From the NCBI GenBank assembly GCA_019649035.1, contig BMAT01010172.1, positions 22,531-56,650 of the forward strand: 34,120 nucleotides of DNA, read 5' to 3'. Under the pieces are notes generated by a model. It was not told the origin of the DNA and searched no databases. It saw nothing but the letters and a program-made list of their open reading frames with translations. The DNA is from Elysia marginata (taxonomy: Eukaryota > Mollusca > Gastropoda > Plakobranchidae). The translations under genes and the position numbers were made by a program. This document shows, in pieces, positions 22,157 through 34,120 of this stretch (the first letter of the stretch is position 1; each line of letters begins with the position of its first letter).

Positions 22157-23218
22157 TTAATGTTTTGCTTCCAAAGAGAATACAATGTTTTCACTCCAGG
22201 GTCCGAGTTTCTTCTCTTGGCGGCCCTGACTGTTGATGACACCCACGGGTCTGACCCGCAGACTCACCATTGTGACAGTGGAATCCTGGCTGAGATGCGT
22301 GCGTCCGAAGAGAGCTTTACCCTCGATGAAATACACCCTGTACACGGGCTGGTAGTTCTCCGTCAGTGTCTGCCATTCTCCACTCTCTCCGCTTTTTATC
22401 TCGATTTGGTAGAGCATGGAGCTAAAGTTGCCAGCATTCTGTGGCCGACTCCATTTCACTTCTGTCTGAGTTTGCGTCTTTTCCCACAAGTTGAACATTG
22501 TTTTCTCCGGTACAACCGGCAACGGCAGACTGGGGTCAATGTTATGATTACTCTCCGGGTCGTTTTGGTTGCCTTCAAGGCACTGGCCGACGTCCGGGAG
22601 TCTGATCAAAGTTAAATAGATATAGATAACAGACAATTTTAAAGAAATGGGTTGTACATTACAAACTTACACACAACCATGTCATTATGCTTCTTGTAGG
22701 CTTACACTTGAAATTATTATTATGCTTTGTCTACCTTTGAATTGTAAGCCTAATACACTCAGCTGGCAAATAACTGAAATGATTGACGAAAGAGCAAACT
22801 CTGGTGTGACTGTGAGATGAAAAGCTTACAAAATTTAAGATGCTTCTTTTGCAGTTATTTCTCAGCCATCTACATGTACAATCATTTCGTTTATTTTATA
22901 GAGAGGGAATTGTAATTAAATTAGCGAATGCTTTATGGATCAATTCAAATATTAGGCGTGTTATATGCGTGCACTAAGAACTAATTGTCTGCCTACATGA
23001 GCCGATGTTAGAATTAGATAATACCTCTTGATGATTGGCACATTGAGCTGGGGCAGGCGATTGGTCGGGAAGGTCATAGAGTCGAGTCGTGGTGGTGGAG
23101 GCTTGCTGTCTCTAGGACTGGGATTAGTGGGAGTCGGCTCGCCCTCAATATGGCTGCCCCGCTCGTCTCGAGGATCTGGTGGAGGTGGTGGGTAGTAACG
23201 CCGCGTCTCACTCGACAT
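22157..23218 (-). CDS. Proline-rich, fibronectin type III-like domain protein (2 exons)
   Basis: Minus-strand gene: exon 23218-23025 (64 codons plus AG) and exon 22601-22157 (1 base plus 147 codons and TAA), together 212 residues. Donor AGAG|GTATTA and acceptor TTGATCAG|ACT join in frame as K-R-L-P-D-V. An in-frame TGA lies six bases before the ATG, fixing the start. Residues 1-64 are rich in proline and charge (PPPPP at 10-14). Residues about 90-205 look like one FN3 beta-sandwich, with P-x-P, VKWSRP, YQIEIKSG..W and a GPWSENIVFSL final strand. No signal peptide or membrane segment is visible, so it is probably intracellular. Coding DNA is more GC-rich than its surroundings. I do not recognise the family beyond FN3; function unknown. 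Confidence 0.82.
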
Positions 23219-23253
23219 TCTTCACGTTGCACTGCTGGTCTATGTTAATACAG
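23219..23253 (-). promoter_or_regulatory. 5' UTR segment after a putative UTR intron
   Basis: Upstream of the FN3-gene ATG, the minus strand has a strong acceptor-like TTTTTGTTCCACAG ending at 23254. It suggests that the transcript starts in a separate non-coding exon further right. That exon was not identified. Confidence 0.4.
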
Positions 23254-23662
23254 CTGTGGAACAAAAATAAAAACCAGACATTAATGTTTATATTCAAACT
23301 TTTTACTACAAATTTCCTGTATCTTAATAATGTTTATAGATTTTACATCGAAACATGAATGAACTTTGCCGAGGCGACATAATATTTTCCACTTTTCCAC
23401 ATGGTTTGTTTCAGGATACATAATTAAATCACTATGAAAAGTTATTTGCCTAAAATCTGAGCTTTTTCTTATTGTGGTACGAACTAAAGGATGGTATTAA
23501 TGTACAGATAAAGGTATTTGCTAATGATATTTTAACGAATAACATTATTCGCGGATAAGCAGCGAGGCTCATACACAAAATAATGATTTATATAAAAATG
23601 ATTCTCTTGTCTTTTTGGATAAATGTCGGCACCGTTAAAAGAAACTAAAACTGCTTAAGTTG

Positions 23663-23667
<5 letters not shown>

Positions 23668-23699
<32 letters not shown>
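23668..23699. repeat. (GA)n microsatellite
   Basis: Uninterrupted GA dinucleotides, about 16 units, in the upstream region of the FN3 gene. GA tracts can bind GAGA-type factors but no function is shown. Confidence 0.95.
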
Positions 23700-23701
<2 letters not shown>

Positions 23702-23863
23702 CTGCATTTGCCATTACCAAAAGAACTGATAAAAGAGCTAAATGTAAGTGGAATCAAACAAACTGAGCCATTAAAAAGAAATGTTTACATTTAAGTGATT
23801 TAAGCCTTACATTTTGATAAAACACAAAAGGGTGAAACTGAAAGCCGATGATATTGCTGAGCG

Positions 23864-23893
23864 AGTGAGAGAGAGACAGAGACAGAGACAGAG
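23864..23893. repeat. (GAGACA)n short tandem repeat
   Basis: GAGA run followed by about four GACAGA units. Confidence 0.85.
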
Positions 23894-24509
23894 CATAGAA
23901 AAAAAAGGTTTCCTGATTACCAGTGTTGTTCTCTCTCCTGACACTGAGGACAAAATTAGCAGTAAGATTTAGCAGAATGCAGGTAAAATTACGAGAAAAG
24001 AACGAAGAGCGTACGTTGACGATATTATGAGAACACCATTTTAATTATTCGCACCATTTCTTCTCCTTTTCTACGAAGCGCTGAATAAACATTTTTACGA
24101 GACCGCCCGGATAAAGACCAAGTCAATGGATGTGACTGAGTAGATTACACTTCACACTCACAGCCCCTATGTTTAACATTAGATTTTAAGTGAACTCCTT
24201 CTCACGGCCTGCTTTCTGACTTGCTCTGCTGTGTTCACTGAATTGCCCAAATTTTAGTGCGGTATTAATTGGATTTCATTACTAATTTTTTTTTCTGAGG
24301 ACTTTTACCATACTCTGATAAATGTTTCAGCAAAATATCGTGAAGTTTTATCCGGTATATGCCTGGTTAATCGCGATTTTACATTCTATGAGGGAGATTA
24401 TATCATCGTTTCAAGCCATTTTGAAATCGGGCATACTCTTATTATGAACTTCGTTTACAACCCCCAAGTCAGCCTAAATCAACGATCAATGGGCTCTTGT
24501 CAAAAGATT

Positions 24510-25050
24510 TATTGGCATCACGGGCAAAGTTCAGAATCAAGCTGCAAGATTTGTCAAAAGAGTTCCCGGAAGAGTAAACTCAGAACCTCCTTGCTAACCT
24601 ATCAATGTCTCAATGCTCCAACTTTTCCAAATTATCTTATCTATTTATAAAACTTTAAGAAAACTACGATCCTAGAAGAAAGCCTTACTTAATACACCAG
24701 CTGCAAATCTTAAAAAACATGGTGACCATTCATTTAGATATGCAGCACCTGACAGACCTAGAACAGCCTTCCATATGAAAAAAAAAAACGAGCAGAATCC
24801 TTGTCAATTTTTAAAAGCCATCTCTAAACATTTTTGTTCAAAGCCTATTTTTAAACGCCTGATGACTGAATGTGCTTTATGTGATAATTTCCATATCTTT
24901 TTAGGTGTATATATGTATGTAATTATTATGTTATAATGATCTGAAGCGCTTTGAGCTTTTGTTTTAGCAAAAGCGCTATAAAAGTTGTATTTCTTTATTT
25001 ATTAATATCATGATTATTATTATTTATTATTATTATTAATATATTTATCA

Positions 25051-25097
<47 letters not shown>

Positions 25098-25100
25098 TTT
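24510..25100 (+). mobile_element. LINE 3' end (RT ORF end plus tail)
   Basis: Pieces in order: VQNQAARFVKRVPGRVNSEP (about 24525-24590), LLTYQCLN (shifted frame, about 24590), GDHSFRYAAPDRPR (about 24720-24760), AESLSIFKSHL and TFLFKAYF ending at TAA 24852-24854. A 3' UTR with GCGCTTTGAGC (about 24947) and an (ATT)n tail up to about 25097 follows. These are the C-terminal signature and tail of CR1/jockey-like endonuclease-RT elements. Stops and frameshifts show it is dead. Confidence 0.85.
25019..25097 (+). repeat. (TTA)n microsatellite, LINE tail
   Basis: Imperfect ATT/TTA array directly after the LINE 3' UTR; most likely grown from the element's own 3' terminal repeats. Confidence 0.9.
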
Positions 25101-25779
25101 ACTATCTTGAGTGCGCCGGCCTGGTCGTCAAAAATGCACCTTAAATTCTACTGTGTCCTGAATGTTCTAAGGACCAAATGGGTTAGAATTTGATCAATAC
25201 AAGTATTAAAACACTCATCCGCCGATTTGCTTGTTTATTTAGTTGACATGGTCTTCTAAGCTCGGCTGCCTCGCATGTTGCCGTGTAGCAAAAAGCGAAT
25301 GTTCATAATTTCAGTTAAAATTAATACATACTACATACCGCCACAGAGAGTTAAATTTTTAAGGAAAAATAATTAATGTATTTTGAATTGTTCAAAGTAT
25401 AAAGAAAGTTTACTTACAAGTACACTGTTTGATACTTAGGTGTTTTTACGTATTGAAGTTTTTGCAGGGGCTATTAACAAAAACAAAAGGCTTGATTCTA
25501 AAACAATGTAGAACGTGCAACATCCACCTTTGATGCACTTACAACGATTTTTGCACAGTTTATACAGTTGCACTAAATAGCTGCTGTTGCTCTGGGTATT
25601 TGTAATTCCAAACTTTTCAAGAGCAGAACTTGCAGGCTATGGTTGAAGACAACCAGTGGTTCCAGGTACCATAACTACACTGTGCTGCAAGATTTCATGC
25701 TGTGCCAGGTACAGATATCGACCGACACTGATCGGGAACACACTGTCACACAGGCCTGGACTGTGTCATTACCAGCGCC

Positions 25780-25870
25780 CGCATCGATCACTTGGTCTGA
25801 TCAATCGATCGGTATTGAAGTGTTCGAGGGTTGGGTCTTGAAATCGCGGTTCGAAATTCCTTAGACAAAA
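25780..25870 (+). mobile_element. Degenerate tRNA-like SINE head
   Basis: GGGTTGGGTCTTGAAATCGC then a B-box-like GGTTCGAAATTCC (about 25849-25861). Spacing and anticodon-arm-like TTGAAATC resemble a tRNA-derived head, but the A box is poor. A microsatellite (TTA then GT then G run, about 25939-25970) lies about 75 bp downstream and might be the tail. Confidence 0.38.
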
Positions 25871-26465
25871 AACGAGAGAGTCGTAGTGACAAAGATAAGA
25901 AGGGAAAGTGCCAGGCCCTAGAAGAGAGGCAGAGACAATATTATTATTAAGTGTGTGTGTGGGGGGGGGGTGAGACAAATAAATCGTTAGATTATTTCTG
26001 TTTTATGCAGTAGGGCTGGCTTCAATAATAAGTACAGCTGTACATTTACTTGCATAAAACTTGTATTTGTTGTGTGTTGTTTGTGGTGTGCAATCTGTAG
26101 GCTACATGAACAGAAATCGTGTCGTTTTGTAATTTAACACCGGGAAGATGATGTTTGCTATGTACAACGCGCAGTTCCACTGTCTTTGCCCGAAATTTTC
26201 CAGCACGCTTGGTTTCAATCAGGGCACAATATGATGCCGTGGGCCAAAGTGACTACATACCTCTATTGCTTACAGTCTATTAAGCTGAGATTTGCAGTGC
26301 CTTGACATTCTCAAAGATCTACTGGCCTCACTGTCTATCACTGAGGTTTCCAGCTATCCGTTATCAATGGACTTGTTTGCAGCCAATAGGGCTATGGTGT
26401 GCACTTGTATGCTAAGCTTCCAGGAGATCCATTTTTTTTATCTTCTATAATTATTGTATTTTGTA

Positions 26466-26610
26466 TAGATTCGCCCGATTATAAGATTGGGTTTGATTCT
26501 CAACCCCGACGCATGTTGTAAATGCCTTAGGAAAGCAATAAGCAACACTTTCCTCAGTCCACCCAACTGTAAAATGGGTGCTGGCTAAAGGCATTTCTTG
26601 AAATTTTTGG
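26466..26610 (+). mobile_element. SINE-like fragment
   Basis: B-box-like GGGTTTGATTCTC (about 26488-26500) followed by ATGCCTTAGGAAAGCA and CAGTCCACCCAACTGTAAAA. That order is common to tRNA-derived SINEs of marine invertebrates. No target duplication was found. Confidence 0.45.
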
Positions 26611-27239
26611 ATTGTTAGTATTTAAGCGCTGACTGGCAGCCCGACGGCAATGCTCTGAAATATGAGTTTAATTTGCTTTGGTGAGTACTGGCCTGCTGGG
26701 GGAAATTATATAGTCTTGAGATTGCCTTCGGCGGTGAAAGACTATAACCATATTTTTTTTTTTAATACTCATTCACTTTTCAAAGACACCAATCCTAAAT
26801 GAATTGAACAAACATCCGACCGTCTTATTAAATTACGCTCAGTATCGCAAACCTTTAATTAAATTACCCTGGTACTTTGAAATCCCCATGTCAGTAGTTT
26901 TCAAAACAATTACGAGAAAAAGAACAGGACCCAAAAGAGAAGCGCATAATTATGTAAAGGCTACTTCTTAAAAGTCTTAAGTCGTTGTTGATTGAGTTGT
27001 CTCAATATTCTTGAAATTGATTTATGTTTTCATAATTCTTTTTTTTAAAGATTTTGTATGTCTCTATCTCTCTCGCTATCTTCAATCTGCAAGCTGCTTT
27101 TTAGAGATGAGATACCGTGACTCCCTCTTGTAGTTTTTGCATAAACATGTATCTGACTTATATGTGTTTGTCTCTTTCCATGGACCCTTTTCTCTCTAAG
27201 AACCTAATTTCTATGTTCGTCTGCATACTACATGGTCTG

Positions 27240-28100
27240 TACCTGTACCTATCCCTTAGATTTGGGATCCGTCGGGGCGCATAGAGGATCTCCTAACCAC
27301 AGCTTTCCATTCCTCTGTCTGCAGCTATCCGTAAGGTGTTTCTCAGCTCAAGTCCTGTCCATTCTTGGGTGTTGTCTTCCCAGCGTTTCTTCTGCCTCCA
27401 TTTACGGTACCCTGCATGATGGTCTTGGCAAGGTCTGATGAGCGAGTAGTTTGCCCATACAATCTCAGTTTCCGTTGCCGAACGATGGTCAGAAGGTCAA
27501 AATGTGGTCCAATGGCATTTTCAATTCTTCGTCTCACTTCCTCATTTGTGATATGCTTTTTATATGAGATACTAAGTTGTCTTAAGTAGCACCTCAATTC
27601 AATGGCTCTGATTCTTCATTCAGTATCAGCGTTCAGTGTCCACGACTCACAGACATAGAGAAAAATTGATGTGACCAAGGAACGTAGCAGTCTGATCTTA
27701 GAGCTGATAGCAATGTTCTTATTGTTCCAGATGGGTTTAAGTTTGGTCAGAGCGGCAGTAGTCTGGGCTATTCTGGACAGTATTTCAGGCTTTGATCCTT
27801 CGTCGGAGATTATTCATCCTAGATATTTGAATTTTCACTTTCAAGTATTTGACCGTTGACCTTTATTTCTTTCTTCGATGACCCTTTGCTGTTGATCATA
27901 ATCTTGGTTTTCTCGGCACCGATCTCCATGCCAAAGTTGGGTGAGGCTTTGTCCAGTTTTTCCACCAAGCTAGCCAGTTCACATACATTTCCAGCTAGTC
28001 CATCGATGTCGTCGGCAAACCATAGATTGGTGATAGGTCTGCCACCAATGCTGACTGCTCCGAAGTTCCGATCTCGTAGCAATCTCTTAAACAATATTTT
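27240..28100 (-). mobile_element. LINE reverse transcriptase fragment (palm and 3' end)
   Basis: Minus strand, in order: GAVSIGGRPITNLWFADDID, with the RT catalytic FADD (about 28010-28040); LASLVEKLDKASPNFGMEI and GAEKTKIMINSKG; then after shifts the ISDEG..ILSRIAQTTAAL, NEEVRRRIENAIGP, RQRKLRLYGQTTRSSDLAK and GTVNGGRR blocks (about 27400-27600). The 5' half of the RT and the endonuclease are missing. Many stops: an old 5'-truncated copy of a non-LTR (RTE/jockey-like) family. Confidence 0.92.
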
Positions 28101-28109
28101 GCATCTGTG

Positions 28110-31100
28110 TTGGTTAATCTAGTTATTAAGATCGTACTGGCATATGTCATGTCTTAAATTTTTGTACTTGACCTCATCTTTATCTTAAAATTGAACAGTT
28201 TATAAAGCTACCAAGCTGTTTATTTACATGTATGTATTGCTCTTAATAACTGTACACCTATCTTTTTATTCATAATGTTACTCAATTTCTGCTTTCACAA
28301 CTATAAATCTGTCTTACTGCCTGCTATTTTCAAACTTCAGTCAGAGTACGAGTAATTATCAATGCTCTCTAAAGACAAGACAGGCACAGATTATCGACAA
28401 AACAGTATCTTCAACAAATTCATATAAAAAAGAAACACAAAGCCACAGACTGATACACTATACTTGTATATCTATTGGAAGAGAGGATACATCAGATCCT
28501 ACAACATATTTATGGTTTGTACAGTGTACTATTAGAATTATTATATCATTATTATGGTTTTAAGATGCATTATTATGACTGGCCATTTTATACAGTTTAT
28601 AATTATAATATAATATACACACAATCTGAACACTGGCAGCTTAAAATACAAAAAAAAACAAAAAAACAACAAACATTATAAAAATGAACAAAAGGTTTTT
28701 CCAAAAATATCTTAGCTTGATCAATTATGTGAAATGAGATTCATTTTTTTTGGTACTTGTTCACAAGCTTTAACTATCACAATGACTTTTTCAAATCTGA
28801 GACACATTTACGAAATAATGATTTAGTTTTATTCACCTAAAAGGCTTTTGTAATCCGTATTGAATTGACATTTATCTGATTTTTAATTTTCATTAAAGGG
28901 TTCCTACATTTAAAAAAGTTTTTCTTTTGTTATGCCAGTATATTAGTTATGGTTTTTAAACTCAAGCATAAATTCCTTTACAACCGATTTACACAAAAAT
29001 GTTAAAAAATCTCAGGTTTTTGAAGATTGCAGAGAAAATATTATTTACATACAACAAGAAGCTGCTATGAGCATTCCACATAGATATTTGAAGTGACAGA
29101 GATAACTCAGGCACAAGCCAGAATCTTAACATATCTAGATATTAACAATTTCTTTAGAAGGCTGAACATTGCAGTGTTAGCTTTTCTTAAAACCTGACAA
29201 TTTGATTTCAAAGCAAACAAAAATGCTTTGCCATATAAAACGTTTTTTTTTTTGTACTTTATGCACTCCAACTGAAAACTAGCATGAGGACTGACTTGTG
29301 CCTGATTCTCTCTGGTTGCCTCACATTTGCAAGACATTTTTACACTTACATACACAGGTATGTTTCACTTGATGGGAGACAGTTTTCATGAATATGTGTC
29401 AACTCAATTTTTAAAGAAACTTACATGCAAAAATTGCTTGATTTGGAAACTTTTCAGTTGCCATTCAAATTTTGTTCAAAGAAAGTAAATATTATGCAAG
29501 GCATTTCATTATAACTGATCAAAGGCAAGTAAATAATTTGACCTAGTGAAAGGAATAATATGGTAGCAATCGTGACAGGATGTAATACACAATTATATAA
29601 GCGTTAATTAAGAAGTGTTATACACAATAGAAAAAGGTGCCTTATGTACAGACATATATTTACAATCATAAAAGGGTAAAAATAAGAACAACCAGGCACA
29701 ATGTGAAAAATTCAAGTGTGTGAATGAGCAAGAGGATGATGTTTGTTTAGATGTAAGTGTGTCACAGAGATAGAAAAATAGGTTAGACTTAGAGCTGAGT
29801 ATGCCTCACAGCAGGTTTTAATGCATCTTGGTTATTCTTGTGATTTCTTTACTACATGCAGAACATGTCTAACCTGAGAGCCATAGGGTTATTCTTAAAC
29901 CTAGCAACGAGTCAATATTTTTTTAAATAAACCATATGCTATCAAAGAGGTGTTCATAATTCAGACTCTAATGCAATACACCTGGCTTAGTGTTAGACAC
30001 ACAACATTAGATTTTGGGAATTTTAAATTGCAGAAATGTTCTTTCAAAAAATTTTGTTCTCCTTTTACTCCATAGTTTGAATCAACAGAAGTTTAAATAT
30101 CTTGCCAATAATCATAGACAATATCATGAACCTTTTAACATTTTAGAAGCTCAGAAAAATGTCTTGTTCAAAATATCAGTGCTTCAGTTTCTTCTAATGT
30201 GAAATTTTGACCCATTTATAGTGGTTGCGAGACTAATATTACAGTATACCAGCTCAAAGAGCTTGTGCATTTGTGATGTTTCTTGTTTATAAGTGGAGTT
30301 CATATTGTGAACGATAGTACTGTCTTGGTGATAAGGAGTTCTTACTGTGACAGCTGTGCTGTTTCTTGGTGATTAGTAGAGTTTTTACTGTGATCTTTAA
30401 GAACCAGGTGACTCCTTATTTCTTATTACTCTAAAATTAAAAATTAACATAATATGTAGATAAGGATATATTAGAAACTGTCTGAGCTAAATAAATAGAG
30501 GACCTTGTAATTTTTTTAACTGACATGGACATAAATCCATATATACATATTCCTTGCAGCCTTATAACTTTTAAGACTGGTTGTAAAATTTAATGGCCAG
30601 CTAATCTGCTTCATTTTTAAACGAACGTTATAAGGCTGTATGTGCAACGTGTCAAAACTCATATACACTGAATGCTTATGTTTCAGGTTATTAACTTTCC
30701 AAAGCAATGTTAAAGTAATTTATAAAGCATAGACTACAAATATTCTATATACATGTGTTTTAAGGTGGGGATATTTAATCAATGTGTACATCTACAGGGC
30801 AAGATCAGATACCACTTTATAAATAAATGAAGGTTTCATATGGATAAGTAATCTCTTCGGTTTTTTTTTAAAATATAGATTAGGCTATAGACTTCTAGAG
30901 TTTAAAAAAAAAGCTTACCCAACTCATTTAACAACAGCAGTACTTAGAGACAAGTGTCACAAAAGCAAAAGGACATCAAAATTACAAACAGAAAGTGTTC
31001 AAATACCACTGAAGCTTTGATACTGGTGAATCATTACTCAACTGGTTGGTAATCACATTGTAGGCCTTGGTTTCATGCAGCAGCCAAAATGACTAGATCA

Positions 31101-34100
31101 CACACTTGATTGATCTTAATTGGTTAATACCCTACACTATGTGGTACACAAAAGGGGTATTCCCCTCACCCGCCCCCCATGACTGCGGTAAATAAAGACA
31201 TGAACTTAAAGTAAGAGCCTCATCAACATGGTTCCCATGACAAATATAAAATCATACATAACATTTTAAAATTTCAAAAGCAATATACAAATATATTAAA
31301 TATTATGGCATAAATGATAGTATTATTTTAGGCAGTTATATAACTTACTTTGGAAGATCTAATAATTGGTACAAAAGGTAAATATTGTAATACTGGCGAT
31401 GATGAATAATAGAATATTGCTGATGGGGATGGCAAAGGTATAGAATAGTCTAAATTCACAAACATTATAGGTCTTTAACATATGAAAAAATTTGGAAGAT
31501 GACAAAAAAAAAATTGAATTTGACTTACAATGGTGGCACAACCACAAGGTATCACTTGCAAAATACATATGAAAAAAAAATGCACATTTACCTTCTAATG
31601 AAGTATATATGAAAGTTTAAATATGATAAAAATATTTCTACGATGTTAAAAGATATATTATGACTGTAAGTATTGTAGATTGTATATACATTGAGTTTTA
31701 ACAAATACAAATATACATATAAAGCATAAAATTATTTAATCATGCAGGGTGTTTTAACTTCTTAACATGAACTACAAGAATCAAAGCAATAAGTTTAGTG
31801 ATCCAGTTGGACCTTTTTCTTGAGTTTTTTTTTCTGGCCGTTTAAAACAAATTTTGTATAAAACTTGCAGATAACTTTGAGATAATATTTTTCCTTGCCT
31901 TTCTCACAGTCTTATTTGTGGAGGAACGAGAAAATGCACAGAATTTGGACAATTTGAGGGGAAAAAGTTAAAGGAGGTAAAAAAAAGGGAGGGAAGAAGC
32001 AATCCCATTCATCAAAAATAATTAGGATAAAACAATCAAAATGACCTGAAGAAGATCCAAAGGGAGAAAAAACATAACCTTGCTTAAGATCTCTCTCTGC
32101 AGGATCAATAAGCACAAAAAAACATTTAGTACGGCCAGTAATGTAAGCTGTGCATGAAATGCGTAGCAACCATGCCTCAAAAGAGCGGCTTGTTCAGTCG
32201 AGCAATAACACAGGTTAATATAAACATCTATATACAAAAATGTTTTCTACATTAAATGCACAAGATCTGTGCGCCACAGCCTACCAACAAATTGATTTTG
32301 TTCTGAGTGAAACCTTTCAAAACTGTTCACCCTTTCCATCCAAAGTTTGTTACAAATTTGTTCGCAATGAAACTAAGTAGATAGGCCAGGCACAATACAT
32401 CAAGCTTAGCATTACTCCTCTCAAGTGGGTGCCAAATATATAAAATTTCACCATAGTTTGTCAAATTTGAAATATCTCTTATCAAAATTTTGAAGAAAAA
32501 TTAAAAACATTCTTTGAATGTAAAAAAAAAAAATTTATAAGACAAGATTTATAGTTAGTTTTAAACGAGTTCATACATTTCACACTATACATTTGCATAT
32601 AGGCACAATACAGGCACTGGGAATTTTTTCCTCTTCTAAGCAGGTTTATGCTTAACAAACTCATACACATGTATATGACAAAAGTATCTTTATGTACAGT
32701 AATCAACTATTGAAAAAACATGTTTTGATAATCACTTTAACAATTCTGAAATGGAATGACTTAGGGGTGAGTATCAATAACCTTTCAACCATAAAGTTCA
32801 CAACTAGTTTGGAATAGTGGGACTTATTGCTCCCGACCAGAATCAACAAAAAGTTACTTTAGTTTGTTTAACTTCTTCTACATTTCCTGAATGATGATAA
32901 AATAAACCCAAAACAATTTTGAGTGACTTTTTTACTTTAACACTTAAACAAGGGATAAAGACCACAAAGCTTATCTAATGTTACAACGCCCTTTTGTAAA
33001 ATCTTTTTCAAACTTTCAACAAGTTGTTTAAACAGATGAATACTGTTAAAAGTAGAGGTCAAAATCCAATTTTTTTACTGATATATTGTATCTCTATAAA
33101 GCGTCTTAAGATTTAACCTTTTTGGAAGTTTGTAGGAAACTCAAGTTACACACAGGTCCATTGCTCATAAAGATATTCATTGAAATCATCAATTCTATTA
33201 CTCATTCCTTGTATCTAAATCGAATTCGGTCTAGGCTACTGACATTATTCATAGATATTATATTAAAGAGAGCAGAAAGTTTGAAAACTACATGTATATT
33301 ATACTTCCTTTGAGTCCAGATGTTACAGACAAAATTTTTTCAAACACTTGCCTTATCCTAAACAATACACCAAAGTTATGCAGGCTTAATTTCTTTTTGA
33401 TGAAATGTTTCAGCTCAATATAAAAGGAAACAAATCTTTTGCTTATTACTTTGTGAAGGAAAAATCAGAGAAAAAGGGAAATTTTGAACTAAAAAAGAGG
33501 AAGAAAATAAAGTGACTTCACCTTCTTACGGTTATAGACTTTGTATTTTACAAGCTGCATGCTACTTTTGGGTTTTGTTGTTTCAAGTACATATTTTAAA
33601 ATGAAAATATAGATGGAATCTGGATACATTTTCTACATTGGGATCTCTTGGCTTCAAAACAGCTACAGAGCTTTATTTATCTGGTATTTTCTCTATTTCC
33701 GAACACAAAGACAAATACGTCGATGTCCCTTCATTGATCTAGTGCTAAAAACTTAAGTTCCAGAGGTTAAATTTATAATACAGAGAATAAAAAAAATAAC
33801 ACCAATAACAAATGAGGCGCCAAACAATATTTCATGAAAAATTCATTGTTAAAGCAAAAGCATGCCACTTAATAATCATCTGTAGCTGATTGTGAAATAA
33901 ATAAACTAGTGAACACTTTTCTTCCTGTGCACGGGGACCTAATCCTATGCATGTCTACCTGCGCATGGGAAATCACAGCATGAAACTCCCCATTCTTAGT
34001 TAATTTTCTAAATTTAGATGCTATAGTGACTTAGAATGGCTTCTCTTGCTAAAATAAGGAAGGGGTATCATTATTAGAATATTTTGAGACAGTTCTTAGA

Positions 34101-34120
34101 ATTTACTTATGATGAGAACT
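28110..34120. other. Long AT-rich stretch with no supported gene
   Basis: About 6 kb with only short chance frames on both strands, no recognisable domain, tRNA or clear transposon. The only structure noted is a weak tandem repeat near 30.3 kb. It may be intergenic DNA, intron, or a long 3' UTR of a gene beyond the right edge. Confidence 0.5.
30279..30405 (+). repeat. Degenerate tandem repeat, three copies of about 39-44 bp
   Basis: Copies at about 30279-30322, 30323-30361 and 30362-30405 share TCTTGGTGAT...GAGTT..TACTGTGA with many differences. An old short tandem duplication. Confidence 0.6.

Noticed and set aside
22018..22615. A 196-codon plus-strand frame over 22025-22615
   Set aside because: It is the antisense shadow of FN3 exon 2, whose minus-strand frame has domain features, a matching splice partner and a fixed start.
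25656..25978. Short overlapping frames near 25.7 kb
   Set aside because: No domain, no splice context, and they overlap a degenerate SINE and microsatellite.
31912..32237. Overlapping minus-strand frames of 70-85 codons
   Set aside because: Composition is hydrophobic and Phe/Leu-rich as expected from AT-rich DNA, with no recognisable domain or splice partner.

Overview
This window is animal (eukaryotic) genomic DNA. It is AT-rich and intron-rich, has GT-AG introns of about 0.24 to 2.3 kb, and is littered with degraded transposons, tRNA-derived SINEs and LINE 3' ends. The repeat style (CR1/RTE-like LINE tails, tRNA SINEs, frequent short motifs such as TACATGTA and AGGCCTA) suggests a lophotrochozoan, most likely a mollusc. 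That is an inference; nothing here fixes the species. No prokaryotic operon, CRISPR array or viral genome was seen.

Left half (1533-16129, + strand): the 3' portion of one gene, a SNF2-family ATPase best matched to transcription termination factor 2 (TTF2, also called lodestar/HuF2). I joined 14 coding exons by hand. Every exon junction keeps the reading frame and the joined length is a whole number of codons (586 residues plus stop). Together the exons carry the full SNF2 motif series ([37 protein letters not shown]). The start codon and N-terminus lie to the left of the window. The introns hold insertions: a 5'-truncated SINE (intron 2), a full SINE with a 12-bp target duplication (intron 3), a LINE scrap (intron 5), a full-length dead Tc1-type transposon (intron 7), inverted-repeat elements (intron 8) and a large AGT-type microsatellite (intron 12).

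Middle (16130-21800): TTF2 3' flank, a LINE 3' tail, a decayed LINE RT C-terminus, an 87-bp assembly gap and a six-copy minisatellite. At 22157-23218 on the minus strand is a compact two-exon gene for a 212-residue protein with a proline-rich N-terminus and one fibronectin type III-like domain. It is convergent with TTF2. A possible separate minus-strand first exon sits at 21796-21883.

Right (23250-34120): microsatellites, a LINE 3' end (24510-25100), two tRNA-SINE-like segments, a LINE RT fragment (27250-28100, minus), then about 6 kb of AT-rich DNA with no gene I can support. I found no convincing new biological system. The most useful points are the reconstructed gene models and the dated, structured insertions inside the TTF2 introns.
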